Shown here piece after piece: positions 33,198 to 39,662 of a stretch of 40,227 nucleotides of DNA. Below the pieces are notes generated by a model, which saw nothing but the letters and a program-made list of their open reading frames with translations, did not search any database and had not been told where the DNA came from. This DNA comes from a virus, in the IMG/VR virus record IMGVR_UViG_3300006754_000045, positions 1 through 40,227 of that record; one strand, given 5' to 3'. The stretch's first letter is position 1. Each line of letters opens with the position of its first letter. The translations under genes were made by a program, and so were the position numbers.

Positions 33198-33223
33198 ATA
33201 TGTATTTTACTCATTCTATTCTT
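33198..33223. repeat. 26-bp direct repeat, copy upstream of the mini-tmRNA
   Basis: Perfect copy of 33059-33084. It begins at the base next to the 5' end of the mini-tmRNA-like gene (33197), so the RNA gene is flanked immediately on both sides. This may be a processing signal or the footprint of insertion or duplication. Confidence 0.9.
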
Positions 33224-33241
33224 AATTGTATGCGTTGTAAA

Positions 33242-33778
33242 TTATGCTTCAAATAAATTAGAAAAATTACCTTGATGGGTCTTCATTTGTTCCCCACTAT
33301 CTGTACTTTCATTAATTTTATTTGAATGCTCATACGGTAATAATGTCTTATTCTCTATTTTAAATGTCATAAATTCATTATTATCATTGTCATCTTTTTT
33401 AGACTCAAAGCTTAAAAATAAACATTCTTTTCTATTATTTGTAATCTTTTCATAGTCCGCTCTATTAAGGTCTCCTGATTCTAGTCTTGCTTTTTGAGCA
33501 GGTTCTAAAGATTCAGCATTAATTGCAGATACATATGCTTCTGAGACAAAGCAAAGTAAATCGGCTTTAGATACTTTTAGCATATACTGCATAGTTTCTC
33601 TACATTTATCTCTTAATCTTTTATCTTCCAATAAATTTGGATGAATGGCCATAATTTTATATTTACCTTTGATTGTTCTAACATACATAACAGGTAGAAT
33701 AGTTTTTCCTTCTTTTATTATGTTAGATACATGTTTTAAAACTCTAAGTTTAAAGTTTGCTACTTCAATTGTTCCCAT
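33242..33778 (-). CDS. Protein of unknown function
   Basis: A 178-residue protein of mixed strand and helix. Early part: basic (NFKLRVLKHVSNIIKEGK) with strands PVMYVRTIKGKYKIMAI; middle helical with LEPAQKARLESGD; C-terminal 45 residues polar and probably disordered (KKDDNDNNEF ... NESTDSGEQMK). No family recognised. It follows a 330-base structured leader and is followed by the mini-tmRNA element, so it may be controlled at RNA level. Confidence 0.65.
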   Translation of the reverse strand: MGTIEVANFKLRVLKHVSNIIKEGKTILPVMYVRTIKGKYKIMAIHPNLLEDKRLRDKCRETMQYMLKVSKADLLCFVSEAYVSAINAESLEPAQKARLESGDLNRADYEKITNNRKECLFLSFESKKDDNDNNEFMTFKIENKTLLPYEHSNKINESTDSGEQMKTHQGNFSNLFEA

Positions 33779-34109
33779 GTTATATATATTTTAAGTTAGT
33801 AAAAACACCAATTAGTCCAATACCTACGACTTGCACGCCAAGGTCCACTTTGTCGTAATTCCAAATATGGAATTTTGTACATCAGTTACGATCTGTCAGC
33901 CTATCTATCTTCGAATTAACATAAGTATAGGTATATTTGGATCTAGAAGTTGTGTCTCGAGACAGAATAGATAGTATTGTTAAGCCTCATCGCCACGTCA
34001 AGGCTTGGTGATTGATAAATGAGGTTCAGGACCTGCGTAGCTCTTCGTTATATGTGTCTGCGCAAATGCATTACTTATAATCGGTCGACTATGAGGTCCT
34101 TTTAGTTTC
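33779..34109 (-). ncRNA. Structured 330-nt leader or ncRNA
   Basis: Gene-free and folded on the minus strand. Helices visible: AGGACCT with AGGTCCT enclosing a TGCG/CGCA stem near the 5' end; AAGCCT with AGGCTT; CTATCTAT with ATAGATAG, enclosing the palindrome TGTCTCGAGACA; and TCGTAA with TTACGA enclosing hairpin AATTCCA-TATT-TGGAATT. It ends in TTTTTACTAACT about 20 bases before the next ATG. Could be a 5' UTR regulator or an independent RNA; no known class recognised. Confidence 0.55.
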
Positions 34110-34553
34110 TTAATACGTAAGTACAGCCTCTTTTATTAGAGTCATTGCTTCACGTAATTGTTCATTCTCTTTTTCTAAAGTATCTAATTTAATATGTGCT
34201 ATACTTAACTTGTCATCTATGGATAATATTTTATCAGCCATAAATGGTTGGTCAGTAAAGACATTACTTATAAGATTAAACATTCTTTTATATGTTTTAT
34301 CTACTTTATAGAGATCTTTATGTACTTTACTATAATGTATAATAGAACTATGATCTCTTTTTATAAGTTCTCCTATTTCTACAGTACTTAATAGTAATTT
34401 TTGTCTAGCAATTACAGCAAACATAGTTTTAGCTTCTACATATGCTCTCTTTCTAGTTTTAGATGTCATTTCTTGTTTTGAAATACCAAATACATTTGTA
34501 ACTATTCTAAATAGTTTATTAATGCTTTTGGTTTCGTCATAAATTTTATTCAT
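34110..34553 (-). CDS. DnaA C-terminal (domain IV) DNA-binding protein with coiled coil
   Basis: A protein of 147 residues from the preferred start at 34553. About residues 20-85 match DnaA domain IV: VFGISKQEMTSKTRKRAYVEAKTMFAVIARQ, then STVEIGELIKRDHSSIIHY, whose RDHSS is the DnaA-box-recognising RDHST signature. The AAA+ ATPase domain is absent; a coiled coil (KLDTLEKENEQLREAM) follows at the C-terminus and may mediate dimerisation. It could bind DnaA boxes in the phage origin or compete with host DnaA. The frame extends to 34574, but ATG 34553 with leader TTAACTAAAATAATAACA is better. Confidence 0.85.
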   Translation of the reverse strand: MNKIYDETKSINKLFRIVTNVFGISKQEMTSKTRKRAYVEAKTMFAVIARQKLLLSTVEIGELIKRDHSSIIHYSKVHKDLYKVDKTYKRMFNLISNVFTDQPFMADKILSIDDKLSIAHIKLDTLEKENEQLREAMTLIKEAVLTY

Positions 34554-34567
34554 TGTTATTATTTTAG

Positions 34568-35128
34568 TTAACATATTTGAAATCCACCTGATTCTTTTGC
34601 AAACTTTGCAAACTCTATAGCATTTTCCACACTAAATGGATATGATGCAGCCCACGCTTCACGTTTACCGTCTGTACAAACATTACATTTTCCTTTCACA
34701 TATTTATCATTACGTATTCCTGTACCATTACAATGAGTACAATCTTCTTTTTCCAGTTTAGCAATAGCCGCTGAGTATTTTTGCGCATACTTATCAAGAT
34801 TACCCGTCTTATTCTCTTTCATTATACGTGCAGCTATCTTAATAGCTTTAGTTTTAGATATAATAGCGGCATTATTATAGCCACCTTTTTCCATATCTTT
34901 TTGAGTTAATATATTATCACATATATTACATACATACTCCCATAATGGTCTCCACCACCATACATTGTTTCTAAAATATATACCAGGATTAGCTTTTTCA
35001 TATGTATCGTTAGCTTTCCAGTAATCGTCATGAACATCTTTAGGCATACTGGCCCAAGAATGTTGTTTTAATATTGCAGGTTCTGGCTCGTTAATTTTAG
35101 GAGCCAAACCGTGTAAATCAAATCCCAT
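34568..35128 (-). CDS. Conserved phage protein with zinc-finger-like CxxC pairs
   Basis: A 186-residue protein of a type seen often in phages, beginning MGFDLHGL and having YFRNNVWWWRPLWEYV at about 51-66. A C-terminal pair CTHCNGTG and CNVCTDGK (about 133-156) resembles the DnaJ-type zinc finger CxxCxGxG. An additional CNIC is at about 67-70. The family is widespread but uncharacterised; zinc binding and protein or nucleic acid contact are plausible. It follows the tmRNA gene by 29 bases on the same strand. Confidence 0.75.
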   Translation of the reverse strand: MGFDLHGLAPKINEPEPAILKQHSWASMPKDVHDDYWKANDTYEKANPGIYFRNNVWWWRPLWEYVCNICDNILTQKDMEKGGYNNAAIISKTKAIKIAARIMKENKTGNLDKYAQKYSAAIAKLEKEDCTHCNGTGIRNDKYVKGKCNVCTDGKREAWAASYPFSVENAIEFAKFAKESGGFQIC

Positions 35129-35157
35129 AGTAATTGTTTTTAATAGTTAATAAAAAG

Positions 35158-35581
35158 TGGAGGTGGTGGGGTTCGAACCCACGTCCATACAGTATCCACA
35201 TAAATAGATGTACAAGCTTTTAAGTAATTGAATTAATTTTTAACCAAGGCTTCTGATAGTCATCAGACTCCATATCCGTAGCCGTTACACGCATTACTCA
35301 CGAATGTAACTTGAACAGATCAACCATCGCTATATCTAGCCGCCTGGTGAGATAAATCTCATTTGTATTAAGTAACAAAGTTTGATCATTAAAATACTTT
35401 TGTAGAAACTACCTAAGCAGCTACTGCAAGTTCTACACTTTGTAGTGGTAGAGCACTAGCGACAAAGCTGTTCCCTATTGGAAAGAACTTCGCGACTTTA
35501 GCATAACTATTTTCGCCAGTTAAAAAGCATCGTTGCTTGCCATTTATACTTCTCAAAGTATGTCAAATCCAAGTCACCCCC
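35158..35581 (-). ncRNA. ssrA: Transfer-messenger RNA (tmRNA), phage-encoded
   Basis: A 424-nt tmRNA. Acceptor GGGGGTG (35581-35575) pairs with CACCTCC (35165-35159), with the G3-U70 pair recognised by alanyl-tRNA synthetase and discriminator A at 35158; the CCA is not encoded (CTTTTT follows). D-region ACTTGGATTTGA, helix 2 CATAC/GTATG, linker GAC and T-arm GTGGG-TTCGAAC-CCCAC are all present. A PK1-like hairpin region precedes the resume codon GGC at 35517-35515. Later hairpins include CTGAT/ATCAG and GAGAT/ATCTC of the pseudoknot region. It rescues stalled ribosomes together with SmpB, which is not encoded here and must come from the host. The tag is unusually long (see 35413-35517). Confidence 0.95.
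35413..35517 (-). other. tmRNA tag reading frame, 34 codons
   Basis: From resume codon GGC to TAG. The tag begins GENSYAKVAKFF, whose first residues match the GEN-Y-A type of Bacteroidota tags, and ends SVELAVAA, a hydrophobic -AA ending like the degradation signal of E. coli tag ANDENYALAA. Usual tags are about 8-15 residues; this has 34. No stop occurs at the place expected after residue 9 or so. Confidence 0.8.
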
Positions 35582-35586
35582 GTAAG

Positions 35587-35763
35587 TTATAGTTTAAACT
35601 TATATTTTTTAATTAGTTTATCGCGCATTCTAATTAATGTACTTTTACATGCTCTTGGAATCTCATAGGTTTCATTTTTATGCATAATATGTCCTCTATG
35701 TCCCATTTTACTAATGGTTTGTTCCAAGTGTTTACATATTTCTAGAGCTCTTTTTTTACTCAT
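35587..35763 (-). CDS. Small basic protein of unknown function
   Basis: A 58-residue frame, MSKKRALEICKHLEQTI and ending DKLIKKYKFKL, with high Lys/Arg/His content and two predicted helices. The ATG has an A/T-rich leader (CTAAATTTATTTAA) like its neighbours, and the stop lies only 5 bases before the 5' end of the tmRNA. Basic composition suggests nucleic acid binding; its position next to tmRNA makes an RNA-related role conceivable but unproven. Confidence 0.6.
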   Translation of the reverse strand: MSKKRALEICKHLEQTISKMGHRGHIMHKNETYEIPRACKSTLIRMRDKLIKKYKFKL

Positions 35764-35778
35764 TTAAATAAATTTAGA

Positions 35779-35880
35779 TTAATAAAAACTTATAACAGAG
35801 CCGAAAAGCTTAAACGACAATAGGCCAATTAAAACCGATTTATCTAAGCTTTTCTGCCCCGCTATAAGCGAACAATCGGA
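35779..35880 (-). ncRNA. Long RNA hairpin with loop pseudoknot
   Basis: On the minus strand 35868-35845 pairs with 35812-35789: 24 positions with a single A-G mismatch and three G-U pairs that are allowed only in minus-strand RNA, so the fold is of the transcript and not of the DNA. In the 32-base loop AATCGG (35840-35835) is complementary to CCGATT (35879-35874) just 5' of the stem, giving an H-type pseudoknot. TTTTTATTAATCTA follows. A 49-codon frame overlaps it but is probably incidental. No known class recognised. Confidence 0.65.
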
Positions 35881-35920
35881 AGCTACTAAATTATTAGCTG
35901 CTTCCATCCAAGGGAAATTG

Positions 35921-36298
35921 TTAAACATAAAATTCTTGAACTCTTTCTCCATTTGTTGTCATACCTCCATATCCAGGTATGTGTATACCGTGCTCACTTA
36001 ATGCCCATACTACAATTTGTTCTGCAGTAGCTGGACCAATACCTTTATGACCAAGTATTTGACCATAAGATATCTTCTTTAGATCTTCTACATAATGAAT
36101 ATTTAATGTATTTAAACATTTTTGTGCTCGCATAGATAATGGAGACATATTTACTTGTTCTGGTAGTGTAGCCATTCCATTAGATTTGTGTTTCTCGATC
36201 TTTTCTAATAGTTCAGCATTAGGATTATGTTTTCCCCAGCCTAATCGAAATAAAATAATAATAGTAAAAGTTAATAACCCAATAATTAATAGTATCAT
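35921..36298 (-). CDS. Membrane-anchored protein with RNA polymerase alpha C-terminal-domain-like helix-hairpin-helix
   Basis: A 125-residue protein. Residues 1-18 (MILLIIGLLTFTIIILFR) form one membrane span. Residues 53-105 align without gaps to the alpha C-terminal domain of bacterial RNA polymerase: LSMRAQKCLNTLNIHYVEDL against E. coli [20 protein letters not shown]. Arg57 (E. coli Arg265), Cys61 (Cys269) and Gly88 (Gly296) are kept; Asn268 is Lys60, Lys298 is Ala90 and Ser299 is Thr91. In the host this domain binds UP-element DNA and activators. A generic helix-hairpin-helix is the alternative. It overlaps the upstream gene as ATGA. Confidence 0.75.
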   Translation of the reverse strand: MILLIIGLLTFTIIILFRLGWGKHNPNAELLEKIEKHKSNGMATLPEQVNMSPLSMRAQKCLNTLNIHYVEDLKKISYGQILGHKGIGPATAEQIVVWALSEHGIHIPGYGGMTTNGERVQEFYV

Positions 36299-36780
36299 AA
36301 TAAAGATTTTAATTTAGTTAATAATTGATTGCTGTGTGCTTTGTAATGTTGAAGTAATTTATCAACAATACATAAGAATGTAGAGTTATCTACACCGTCA
36401 AGGCTGGCTTCATAATACTCAGATTCTTTATAACCATCTTTATGGTCATGTATAGAGTCATCTATATTACTTAATGCGTCAACAAATTGACTTGGATCTT
36501 TAGATTCTCTTAAAGCTTTAAGCAAATCTTGGGGTCCTTTTTTGTCTCCAGTTTCTTTATCAACTGGAGGTGTTACTTTAACGAATATTTGAATATCTAT
36601 TTTAGCATCTTCATGTTTAAGTGATAGACGTGCCATATTATCCAATTGTTCGCTATATTTCTCGGTGTTTTCTAAATCTTTTAAAACACTATTACTATTC
36701 TTTAGTATTTTACCAATTCCCCGAACTGTACTGATTGTTTTCTTTGCCATATTGTAATTATTTAAGTTATAAAGATACAA
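36295..36780 (-). CDS. Protein of unknown function
   Basis: A 161-residue frame; the start may be the second ATG (MAKKTIST, residue 11, at 36750), since the first ten residues are Asn/Tyr-rich and look untranslated. The rest is helical and charged with a strand segment AKIDIQIFVKVTPP at about 58-71. A Lys/Leu-rich C-terminus. No family recognised. It overlaps the alpha-CTD-like gene by four bases (ATGA), so the two are coupled. Confidence 0.65.
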   Translation of the reverse strand: MYLYNLNNYNMAKKTISTVRGIGKILKNSNSVLKDLENTEKYSEQLDNMARLSLKHEDAKIDIQIFVKVTPPVDKETGDKKGPQDLLKALRESKDPSQFVDALSNIDDSIHDHKDGYKESEYYEASLDGVDNSTFLCIVDKLLQHYKAHSNQLLTKLKSLL

Positions 36781-36811
36781 ATAATTGTTTAATTATAAGG
36801 GTTAAAATTGT

Positions 36812-37330
36812 TTAAAAATCATTTTCACTATTATTTATGTGTACTAATAGTTTTTCTTTAGATATGAAATCTTTAGGATCCATAGATAAGATACTATTTA
36901 TATGATTTTCGTATTCTTCAGAGTTATTTGTACAACCATCTGCAACACATTCTTTATTGTGCTTCTCTTGCATATCTTTGATCATCTCCTTAAGAGGAAG
37001 ATCCTCAAGATTAAAGCCTTTATCAGATAAAGTAGATGCAAATTTTCGTGCTACAGCTCTAATGGCATCTTTTGTTGCTCCGTCAGAATCTCTTTCTGTT
37101 ATAAATTGGGCTAAGAAGAATGCTGCAAAGAACCCATCGTCTGTATTTTTAATTGTGCCATTCATTTTCAGTTTATTAAGAGTAGCTTCTAATATCTTAG
37201 ATTTAGAAGTGTCTTCATCTGAATTTTGTAAAGCATCATTAAATGCTTCAATTGTTGCTTTTTGTTTTGCTCTTTCAAATCCAACCGCTTTGCCAACGCT
37301 GTCAGAATCGTGATCATACCTGTTTCCCAT
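36812..37330 (-). CDS. Protein of unknown function, acidic
   Basis: A 172-residue, mostly helical, acidic protein: MGNRYDHDSDSVGKAVGF at the N-terminus, a helical core with DGFFAAFFLAQFITERD at about 65-81, and a Cys pair (ECVADGC) near 129-135. No family recognised. It is the first gene after the 1-kb RNA region and has the leader TTATTAATCTAAAAACAATTA. Confidence 0.65.
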   Translation of the reverse strand: MGNRYDHDSDSVGKAVGFERAKQKATIEAFNDALQNSDEDTSKSKILEATLNKLKMNGTIKNTDDGFFAAFFLAQFITERDSDGATKDAIRAVARKFASTLSDKGFNLEDLPLKEMIKDMQEKHNKECVADGCTNNSEEYENHINSILSMDPKDFISKEKLLVHINNSENDF

Positions 37331-37356
37331 GATAATTGTTTTTAGATTAATAAATT

Positions 37357-38399
37357 GTTCTTAACCCTAGTAACTGAATACTAGGATTAAGATAAGAATA
37401 CAGATGACTACTCTGTGTAACAGGATTGAATGCTTCGACTTTCGAAGCTCCCATCTAAGTCTGCGAATAAGTTTAACTTTATTCATAATTATATAATGGG
37501 CTGAGATTACACCACTATACACATATCTTTCGTTGTTTAATTCCTGGTAGGGTTTACAACTTATCCACTATACTCTCGTATAGTAATATGCAATGACGGT
37601 TAGTTAGACTAACCACTTCTAATGTTATTAACTACTCACAATTTACTCGATCAAAATATAAAGCCGCTAAACTCTATATCTGTCTTTTAACTGTAAACAG
37701 AATCACCTTGAGGGATCATCCGCTCTGACTTACCGAAGTAGTCAGATTTAGTCATCTTTCGTCAATAACAAGTCAGCACTTTCTCTTTTGGTTAATGTTA
37801 CCCAGGGAATATCCCTAGGTTTCTCGTCTATTTTGAGCAAGTAGTGGCTGATCCAACAATTGCTTCGTCTCCTTTTGAGAGACAAAATACAATACTACTC
37901 ACGTATACCTTTCCATCGGTATGGTATTAGCCGTGATAATCCTATTCCCTAGGACTACCGTGCGTACTGATTTATACCACTAACTAGATTGGAATCTAGA
38001 TCGCAATTAAATCTACAGTTTGTCTTATTGATGTCACCATCTCACTACCTTAACCAAAAGATAGCACACATACTCTCAGGGATTCCCCCATTGATGCCGT
38101 GTGATATACTGCTTGCCTGGATTGACCAGAAATCTCATTGAGAATTCTAGGCAACATTAATAGCATAAACGTACTATTAATGTCTTTAGGTATATTGCTA
38201 TACTTATCGGGCCAGGCCCCTGTGCTTGATAGAGAAAACCCAAAAGAGGGATTTACAACTCTACACAATCCAAGGTGATATTCAAGTCAACACCTTGACG
38301 CTCTAAGCTTAATGTCTATTTATACTCGCTCAGACGAGTAACTGCTTTCTTTCTCCTAGTCAAGGATTGTGTTACTGATATTTATACTGTCTTAGCACC
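37357..38399 (-). ncRNA. Large structured non-coding RNA, about 1.04 kb, class unknown
   Basis: No credible gene in over a kilobase inside an otherwise packed block, and base composition less A-rich than the genes. Perfect local hairpins include 38155-38164/38175-38184 (about 10 bp), ACTATAC/GTATAGT near 37567-37584, GGTTAGT/ACTAACC near 37598-37614, CTAGAT/ATCTAG near 37984-37999, CTGACT/AGTCAG near 37725-37745, GTCTC/GAGAC near 37867-37883 and TACTCG/CGAGTA near 38322-38340. A 9-bp long-range stem ACACAATCC/GGATTGTGT (38263-38271 with 38364-38372) encloses two hairpins; TTGCCT/AGGCAA (about 38113-38155) closes a three-way junction. Scale and location near tmRNA resemble ornate large phage RNAs such as GOLLD and ROOL. 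Strand is inferred from neighbours. Confidence 0.7.
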
Positions 38400-38651
38400 T
38401 TAACAGTTTTTGCGTCTATTGTGTAATCGCGACATTTTATCGCTATCCCACGCTCTTTGTAACTTATCTGTATATTTACTTAAGTAGATAAATATAATGC
38501 ATGATAACATTGCAATAGCACTTAGTAATACTAAATACTCTTTATGTTCAGGACTTCCTGTAAATACTACTAGAAAGAATCCTATAAAAGCAAATATTGC
38601 TATAAATGCAAACAAATGTGCTACAATCATATAAAATATAACTTTTTTCAT
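38400..38651 (-). CDS. Small membrane protein with two spans
   Basis: An 83-residue protein with two hydrophobic segments, about 4-32 (FYMIVAHLFAFIAIFAFIGF) and about 39-58 (LVLLSAIAMLSCIIFIYL), and a basic C-terminus (RLHNRRKNC) that should stay in the cytoplasm. No family recognised; a holin-like or superinfection-related role is conceivable but nothing shows it. The stop adjoins the start of the 1-kb RNA region. Confidence 0.65.
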   Translation of the reverse strand: MKKVIFYMIVAHLFAFIAIFAFIGFFLVVFTGSPEHKEYLVLLSAIAMLSCIIFIYLSKYTDKLQRAWDSDKMSRLHNRRKNC

Positions 38652-38656
38652 AAGTA

Positions 38657-38767
38657 TTAAATTAAAATGTATTCATAAAAGCCTTGATCACAGTCAAACC
38701 CACGTAGTTGGTAATCTTTACCATTGTATGTGAATGCTGGACCTCGATAATCGCTAAATCTTAACAT
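38657..38767 (-). CDS. 36-residue small protein
   Basis: A frame coding MLRFSDYRGPAFTYNG and ending FYEYILI, rich in aromatic and Gly residues and with one Cys, compatible with a small beta structure. The ATG overlaps the stop of the preceding 67-residue gene (ATGTTAA), typical of coupled phage genes, and the stop lies 5 bases before the next ATG. Not recognised, but the tight fit supports it. Confidence 0.55.
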   Translation of the reverse strand: MLRFSDYRGPAFTYNGKDYQLRGFDCDQGFYEYILI

Positions 38768-38964
38768 GTTGGACAATCTAAATCAGCCCATTTAATATGT
38801 AAACTAAAGCATACTTTTAGTATAATAATATGACAAGCCCAGTTAGTAAGTGATCCATCAAGTATAATTCCACCACCAAATGACCCTCTAGTCCAGTCTA
38901 ATTTAAGTCCTACTCTTATCTTGTTGAAAAGTGTTAAATCTAATAATTCCTTGGTTTTAAACAT
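38761..38964 (-). CDS. Small protein of unknown function
   Basis: A 67-residue protein with basic N-terminus (MFKTKELLDL), a glycine-rich RGSFGGGIILDGS segment at about 26-38, and a Cys-containing C-terminus (DLDCPTC). The hydrophobic middle HIIILKVCFSL could be a strand pair. No family recognised. It is coupled to the 36-residue gene downstream. Confidence 0.5.
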   Translation of the reverse strand: MFKTKELLDLTLFNKIRVGLKLDWTRGSFGGGIILDGSLTNWACHIIILKVCFSLHIKWADLDCPTC

Positions 38965-39006
38965 AATTGTTCTTTTTTAAAGGTTAAATAAAAGTAAACA
39001 TCAAGG

Positions 39007-39033
39007 ATGAGTGTGCTTTTACACACACCCATC
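39007..39033 (-). other. Intergenic hairpin
   Basis: In the gap 38965-39067, GTGTG-CTTTTA-CACAC (39011-39026) is extended by GATG/CATC (39007-39010 with 39030-39033). It lies between the 189-residue gene and the 67-residue gene. There is no U-run, so a processing or regulatory site is more likely than a terminator. The rest of the gap shows nothing. Confidence 0.4.
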
Positions 39034-39067
39034 GTTAATGTATTGGTATTAATCTATCTGTTCTTCA

Positions 39068-39637
39068 TTATCCTAATTCTTCAGGTTTAGAGCCAGTCGC
39101 TACATCGTTCATTTGTTCGTTACGAGTAGTACCACCTGTAACATCTCCTTCGTTACCCATTATCTCTCCAGTATCTAAGTCAATGTTACCTAAATCAGAC
39201 ATATCGTCTTCATCATCTAAATCGTGACCATTAGATTTGAATACAGATGATATAGCTTCATTCTTAAGAACAACTAAAGAACAAGAGTCAACAGTTCTGT
39301 CTCCAACCATATAAGCAGGCACCTGTCTAGTAACGATGTCACCAGGTATTGGTTTACCTATAAAGTTCTTGATTAAAGAAGGGTTACCACTTTTCCATAC
39401 AGGATTGTCTGCTGAATCAGTAGTTTGTGCAATCACTCTAGTTCTTTCAACTCCAAATGGATTTGAAGGGTCTCTAAATGTTGCAATGTAATACTTACGA
39501 CCGTCACTGGTCAAGTTTAATTTTCCGTCAATACCATCTTTATCATCTACAACAGTAGCGTCTGGTTTTGAGGATAGTCTCAGTGAAGTTAATAATAGTT
39601 TAGCTTCAGCTGAAATTGTTTCGAGATTTCCACTCAT
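39068..39637 (-). CDS. Protein of unknown function with acidic C-terminus
   Basis: A 189-residue protein. A strand-rich middle (KYYIATFRDPSNPF, TRVIAQTT, GDIVTRQVPAYMVG) suggests a compact beta domain, possibly OB-like, followed from about 140 by an acidic and polar tail (DLDDEDDMSDLGNIDLD). Strand-rich core plus acidic tail is reminiscent of single-strand-binding proteins, but no SSB tip is present and no family is recognised. The leader TTATTAACTAAATATTTAAATT precedes the ATG. Confidence 0.6.
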   Translation of the reverse strand: MSGNLETISAEAKLLLTSLRLSSKPDATVVDDKDGIDGKLNLTSDGRKYYIATFRDPSNPFGVERTRVIAQTTDSADNPVWKSGNPSLIKNFIGKPIPGDIVTRQVPAYMVGDRTVDSCSLVVLKNEAISSVFKSNGHDLDDEDDMSDLGNIDLDTGEIMGNEGDVTGGTTRNEQMNDVATGSKPEELG

Positions 39638-39662
39638 AATTTAAATATTTAGTTAATAAAAA

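Noticed and set aside
35779-35928. 49-codon frame overlapping the stop of the alpha-CTD-like gene
   Set aside because: The same bases form the 24-position helix with G-U pairs and a pseudoknot, which is better supported. The overlap ATGTTTAA could still allow translation, so it is not excluded.
38050-38268. 72-codon frame on the minus strand
   Set aside because: It lies inside the 1-kb hairpin-dense region, crosses several stems, has no leader like those of the real genes, and its sequence has no domain-like character.
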